Source: a virus. From it: a DNA stretch of 64,000 nucleotides. Made by a program: the position numbers and the translations under genes. The stretch is from the IMG/VR virus record IMGVR_UViG_3300025009_000076, positions 1 to 64,000 of that record; one strand, written 5' to 3'. The stretch's first letter is position 1; every line of letters starts with the position of its first letter. Shown here one piece after another: positions 61,750 through 64,000 of the stretch. The notes beneath the pieces are model-generated. The model made no database searches, had not been told where the DNA came from, and was given only the letters and a program-made list of their open reading frames with translations.

Positions 61750-61809
61750 TCTTACATATTCTATATCAACTATAAACCAAAAATAAAATTATTGAAAGAA
61801 GGTAATCAA

Positions 61810-62100
61810 ATGCAAAAACCTAAAAATATCAAAAACTTAACCCATTCTGCTTCAAAACTTAATATCTTATACTTAGGCAAAGAAATTGTTTACACAGGCA
61901 CAGGACACTCCTTAAGACCTTATCGTGGAGAAATCATTAACATTGCTTATTACTCAGACCTTGAACCTGTTCCATATGCAGAAATCAAGTTAAAGATATG
62001 GAACAGCCGGACAGTAACTAAAATTCTTCCATTATCTGATGTTGTTTTGGTATCTTCTTTGAAGAAAACTAAAACTAAGAAATCTAAGATAGCAGCATAA
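61810..62100 (+). CDS. Small basic protein
   Basis: Protein of 96 residues starting MQKPKNIKNLTHSASKLNIL, with a beta-rich body and a Lys/Thr-rich tail (KKTKTKKSK). GAAGG precedes ATG 61810. May bind nucleic acid. Function unknown. Confidence 0.7.
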   Translation: MQKPKNIKNLTHSASKLNILYLGKEIVYTGTGHSLRPYRGEIINIAYYSDLEPVPYAEIKLKIWNSRTVTKILPLSDVVLVSSLKKTKTKKSKIAA

Positions 62101-62119
62101 TTCAATATCTTTTCTATGG

Positions 62120-62174
62120 ACACTGTAAAGCGTAAAATAATTATAACAATTGATTCCCATACGTTGTACAGTGT
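62120..62174 (+). promoter_or_regulatory. Leader hairpin with ATAACAATT loop
   Basis: 8-bp ACACTGTA/TACAGTGT stem with a long loop containing TTATAACAATTG. A second TATAACAAAATC lies just before AAAAGGAGG of the next gene. Confidence 0.52.
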
Positions 62175-62256
62175 AATTCTTAAAAGGTATTAGTTAAACT
62201 CAATGCTAATATCTCAACTATTGTATAACAAAATCAAAAGGAGGACAGGAGATATC

Positions 62257-62586
62257 ATGTCAAAATTATCTAATGTAGAAATCATTGCAATTGAAGCATC
62301 TAAAAAAGAATATATTTATAATGGTGAGAATATTTTTACTTTTGCTCAGTGGGAAAAGAGAGGATTCGGAGTTAAGAATGGGCAAAAAGCATTTATCAAG
62401 ACTAGATTAATGAGTCAGGGAGAAAATCCAAGATCGATCCCAGTATCGCTTTATACCATCGAACAGGTAAAATATAACGAAGACTTATGGAATGGCAGAC
62501 CTCGCAAACCACGACAAATAAAAGATGAAATTGGTTATTATCTTGTAAACAAGCAACGTACTCAGAGGGAAGTTATTATGGTATAA
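62257..62586 (+). CDS. Small protein resembling an ArdC-type N-terminal module
   Basis: Protein of 109 residues. FTFAQWEKRGFGVKNGQKAF followed by a strand and SLYTIEQV resembles the single-strand-DNA-binding start of ArdC-like anti-restriction proteins (W..G..V.KG.KA), but the metalloprotease part is absent. AAAGGAGGACAG precedes ATG 62257. Assignment tentative. Confidence 0.62.
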   Translation: MSKLSNVEIIAIEASKKEYIYNGENIFTFAQWEKRGFGVKNGQKAFIKTRLMSQGENPRSIPVSLYTIEQVKYNEDLWNGRPRKPRQIKDEIGYYLVNKQRTQREVIMV

Positions 62587-62593
62587 TCTTGTA

Positions 62594-62626
62594 AATGTCA
62601 TAACAGCCATAACACGGACGTTCGAG
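62594..62626 (+). promoter_or_regulatory. Leader hairpin with two ATAACA and TTCGAG
   Basis: 6-bp AATGTC/GACGTT stem; loop holds CATAACAGCCATAACACG; TTCGAG at 62621-62626. GGAGG follows at about 62655. Related in sequence to the hairpin at 60823. Confidence 0.58.
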
Positions 62627-62666
62627 AGGTTCAGAAGATATTTTTAAATTATTAGGAGGAATTATT

Positions 62667-62918
62667 ATGCAAAGTGGTTTACAGTCTAAAAATGAGTATA
62701 TTCTATATCGTTCTATGTATAACAATGAACTTCACAATGCTATAATGGATAAGGATGTTCAAGCGATTGAAATATTATTAGATGGATTAACAAAAGCACA
62801 TTTGAAGAATTATGATTTTAGCCTATATGATTCAAATACTTTTATTGATATTGATTATGTTTACAATGAGCATGTAAAACAAATTGAAGAATTGGAGGCA
62901 TATTGTCGTGGTTTATAA
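62667..62918 (+). CDS. Small helical protein
   Basis: Protein of 83 residues starting MQSGLQSKNEYILYRSMYNN, helical. AGGAGGA precedes the ATG. Its end overlaps the next small gene. Function unknown. Confidence 0.7.
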   Translation: MQSGLQSKNEYILYRSMYNNELHNAIMDKDVQAIEILLDGLTKAHLKNYDFSLYDSNTFIDIDYVYNEHVKQIEELEAYCRGL

Positions 62919-63000
62919 ATTCAAGCAAGCAATTGTAAATGGTGATCAATATATTTATGGATTTGGATTTTATTTGAGTATTGTGAAGTGGTATAAGTAA
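62908..63000 (+). CDS. Small protein of 30 residues, GTG start
   Basis: Frame VVYKFKQAIVNGDQYIYGFG and on to KWYK. GGAGG lies nine bases before GTG 62908, inside the upstream gene. Function unknown. Confidence 0.5.
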   Translation: MVYKFKQAIVNGDQYIYGFGFYLSIVKWYK

Positions 63001-63040
63001 TCCCATTAATTCATTAATAACAAGAAAGGTTGTGTAGTTG

Positions 63041-63199
63041 ATGGAATTAGGTGATAAAGTTAAAATCAGAAATGGTATGCTTAGAGGAGTAATTGTCGAG
63101 ATACAAAAATCCATGAAAGGTAGAAAGATATTTGTAGTTCAAATTACTAAAAATGTTAGTAATGGATATTGGGAAGAGGAATTAGAGAAAATTATTTGA
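63041..63199 (+). CDS. Small KOW-like protein of 52 residues
   Basis: Frame MELGDKVKIRNGMLRGVIVE and so on: GDKVKI.NG...G.I.EI is the beginning of a KOW or SH3-like barrel. AAAGG lies about 10-14 bases upstream of ATG 63041. Could bind nucleic acid. Function unknown. Confidence 0.65.
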   Translation: MELGDKVKIRNGMLRGVIVEIQKSMKGRKIFVVQITKNVSNGYWEEELEKII

Positions 63200-63237
63200 C
63201 CCAACGAAACTATTAATTTATACCATATTATGGATTT

Positions 63238-63272
63238 AGAAACCCTTATAACAGTAGTGTTTCAGGGTTTGA
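63238..63272 (+). promoter_or_regulatory. Leader hairpin with TATAACAG loop
   Basis: 7-bp AAACCCT/AGGGTTT stem with loop TATAACAGTAGTGTTTC, followed by GACGAATTTAAA and GAAGG. Confidence 0.6.
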
Positions 63273-63307
63273 CGAATTTAAAAATTAGAAGAAAGAAGGA
63301 AATTATT

Positions 63308-63619
63308 ATGAAAAAGTCAGATTTGAAAACGGGAATGAGATTTAAAACTAGAGATGGCGAATTATATTTGGTTTTAAAAGATTGTGAAACATATTTAGGA
63401 AATCACACTTGTTTTGTAAATTTTAATGGAAGAGGATTTAATTTTGATGATAATTATACCGAGGAATTAACACTTGTACAACTAAATGAAGTAGAAGAAG
63501 ATGGTTATGGCGATGTCATGGAAATTTATACTACGGAAAGAGGATTTGTTAATGGTTGCACATTAGATCCTAAAGATTTAAAGTTAATTTGGAAAAGAAA
63601 TGAAGCTGAATCTAAGTAG
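63308..63619 (+). CDS. Hypothetical protein
   Basis: Protein of 103 residues starting MKKSDLKTGMRFKTRDGELY. Its start resembles the protein at 43165, a small beta domain. GAAGGAAA precedes ATG 63308. Function unknown. Confidence 0.7.
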   Translation: MKKSDLKTGMRFKTRDGELYLVLKDCETYLGNHTCFVNFNGRGFNFDDNYTEELTLVQLNEVEEDGYGDVMEIYTTERGFVNGCTLDPKDLKLIWKRNEAESK

Positions 63620-63669
63620 CACGAAAAGCAAGTTTAATTGATTTAAAACAAGAAAGGAAATGATAAATT

Positions 63670-64000
63670 ATGAAAACTATTTTAAAAGAAGGAACAGATT
63701 TTAAATGGATTAAGGTAAAAAATAGGCATGGTTATGAATTCCCTTGTCCTAAGTTATTAGATGGGAATAAATTACTACGTATAAGTGATCCATCTTTTAA
63801 TTCAGTGGTTTATCACAGAGATAATGAAAATACACTAAAATTGGTATTGATTAAAAATGGACAATATGAAGTCAATGGAAGACTATCAAACTTTTGGTAT
63901 TGGTACGAATTAGATGAAAATCTTCAAATAACAGAAGAGAAAAATGGTTATGGTAATTTCTTCGAACCTTTAAAACCTTTTGATGTTAAAATTAAATATG
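63670..64000 (+). CDS. Hypothetical protein, N-terminal part (runs off the right edge)
   Basis: At least 110 residues starting MKTILKEGTDFKWIKVKNRH. GAAAGGAAATG precedes ATG 63670. Mixed alpha/beta with aromatic residues (FWYWYELDE). No motif recognised; gene continues beyond the window. Confidence 0.7.
   Translation, partial: MKTILKEGTDFKWIKVKNRHGYEFPCPKLLDGNKLLRISDPSFNSVVYHRDNENTLKLVLIKNGQYEVNGRLSNFWYWYELDENLQITEEKNGYGNFFEPLKPFDVKIKY

Noticed and set aside
47890-63272. AR9-type phage polymerase promoters (AACA-N6-TW) as explanation of the AUAACA motif
   Set aside because: The AACA copies are not followed by TW at a constant distance, and they sit in hairpin loops, which favours an RNA element.
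47890-63272. CRISPR-like array
   Set aside because: The hairpins are hundreds of bases apart, differ in stem sequence, and no cas gene is present.

Overview
The window is AT-rich (roughly 30% GC by eye) and looks like part of a large Bacillota (Bacillales-type) phage, prophage or phage-plasmid with SPbeta-like ancestry. Evidence: strong GGAGG ribosome binding sites, sigma-A promoters (TTGACA, 16-18 bp, TATAAT), very dense small genes, and a block containing a YonK-like protein, an HU protein and a YonO-type single-chain RNA polymerase in the same order as yonK-yonN-yonO of SPbeta. Homing endonucleases of the HNH and GIY-YIG types, an antirepressor and a PhoH-type ATPase also fit a phage. No tRNA, rRNA, CRISPR array, integrase, terminase or capsid gene was recognised.

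Left arm (1 to about 31.5 kb): every gene is on the minus strand. From the divergence point leftwards come a PAPS-reductase-like PP-loop protein, an Fe-S-type DEAD-like ATPase and a GIY-YIG protein sharing one C-terminal domain, a DECH helicase, small membrane and lipoprotein genes, a run of zinc-ribbon and acidic small proteins, the YonO RNA polymerase, PhoH, HU, a YonK-like protein, a coiled protein, replication/regulatory winged-helix proteins, a metallophosphoesterase, a ClpP-like protease, an antirepressor and an HNH endonuclease. The polymerase gene is split by a group I intron of about 1.08 kb carrying its own GIY-YIG endonuclease; splicing restores the catalytic DxDGD motif exactly. 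Several genes have a strong Shine-Dalgarno correctly spaced from AUU, AUC or AUA rather than AUG, including the polymerase.

Divergence region (31.56-33.86 kb): no genes, with a sharp strand-composition switch near 32.9 kb, nested TATACGTATA palindromes, a GTGACACA inverted repeat and direct repeats, suggestive of a replication or partition control region.

Right arm (33.87-64.0 kb): every gene is on the plus strand. From 33.9 to 46.8 kb it is a series of mini-transcription units, each with its own sigma-A promoter, one to three small genes and a GNRA-like or short-loop terminator that often contains the stop codon. It includes a DnaJ-like protein, a putative OB-fold zinc protein, an HNH protein with four repeated helix-turn-helix units, one pseudogene and one frameshifted gene. 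From about 46.9 kb the architecture changes: genes are separated by hairpins without T-runs whose loops contain AUAACA and which are mostly followed by UUCGAG and then the ribosome binding site. This part holds a DUF262/ParB-like protein, a 755-residue multidomain protein with a duplicated C-terminal unit, and a 1005-residue adenine methylase-helicase fusion.

Four stretches (9.44-9.87, 13.88-14.50, 35.63-35.81 and 46.86-47.40 kb) lack genes but are dense in paired segments and are candidate structured RNAs. All functional statements are from reading motifs; nothing was searched against a database.
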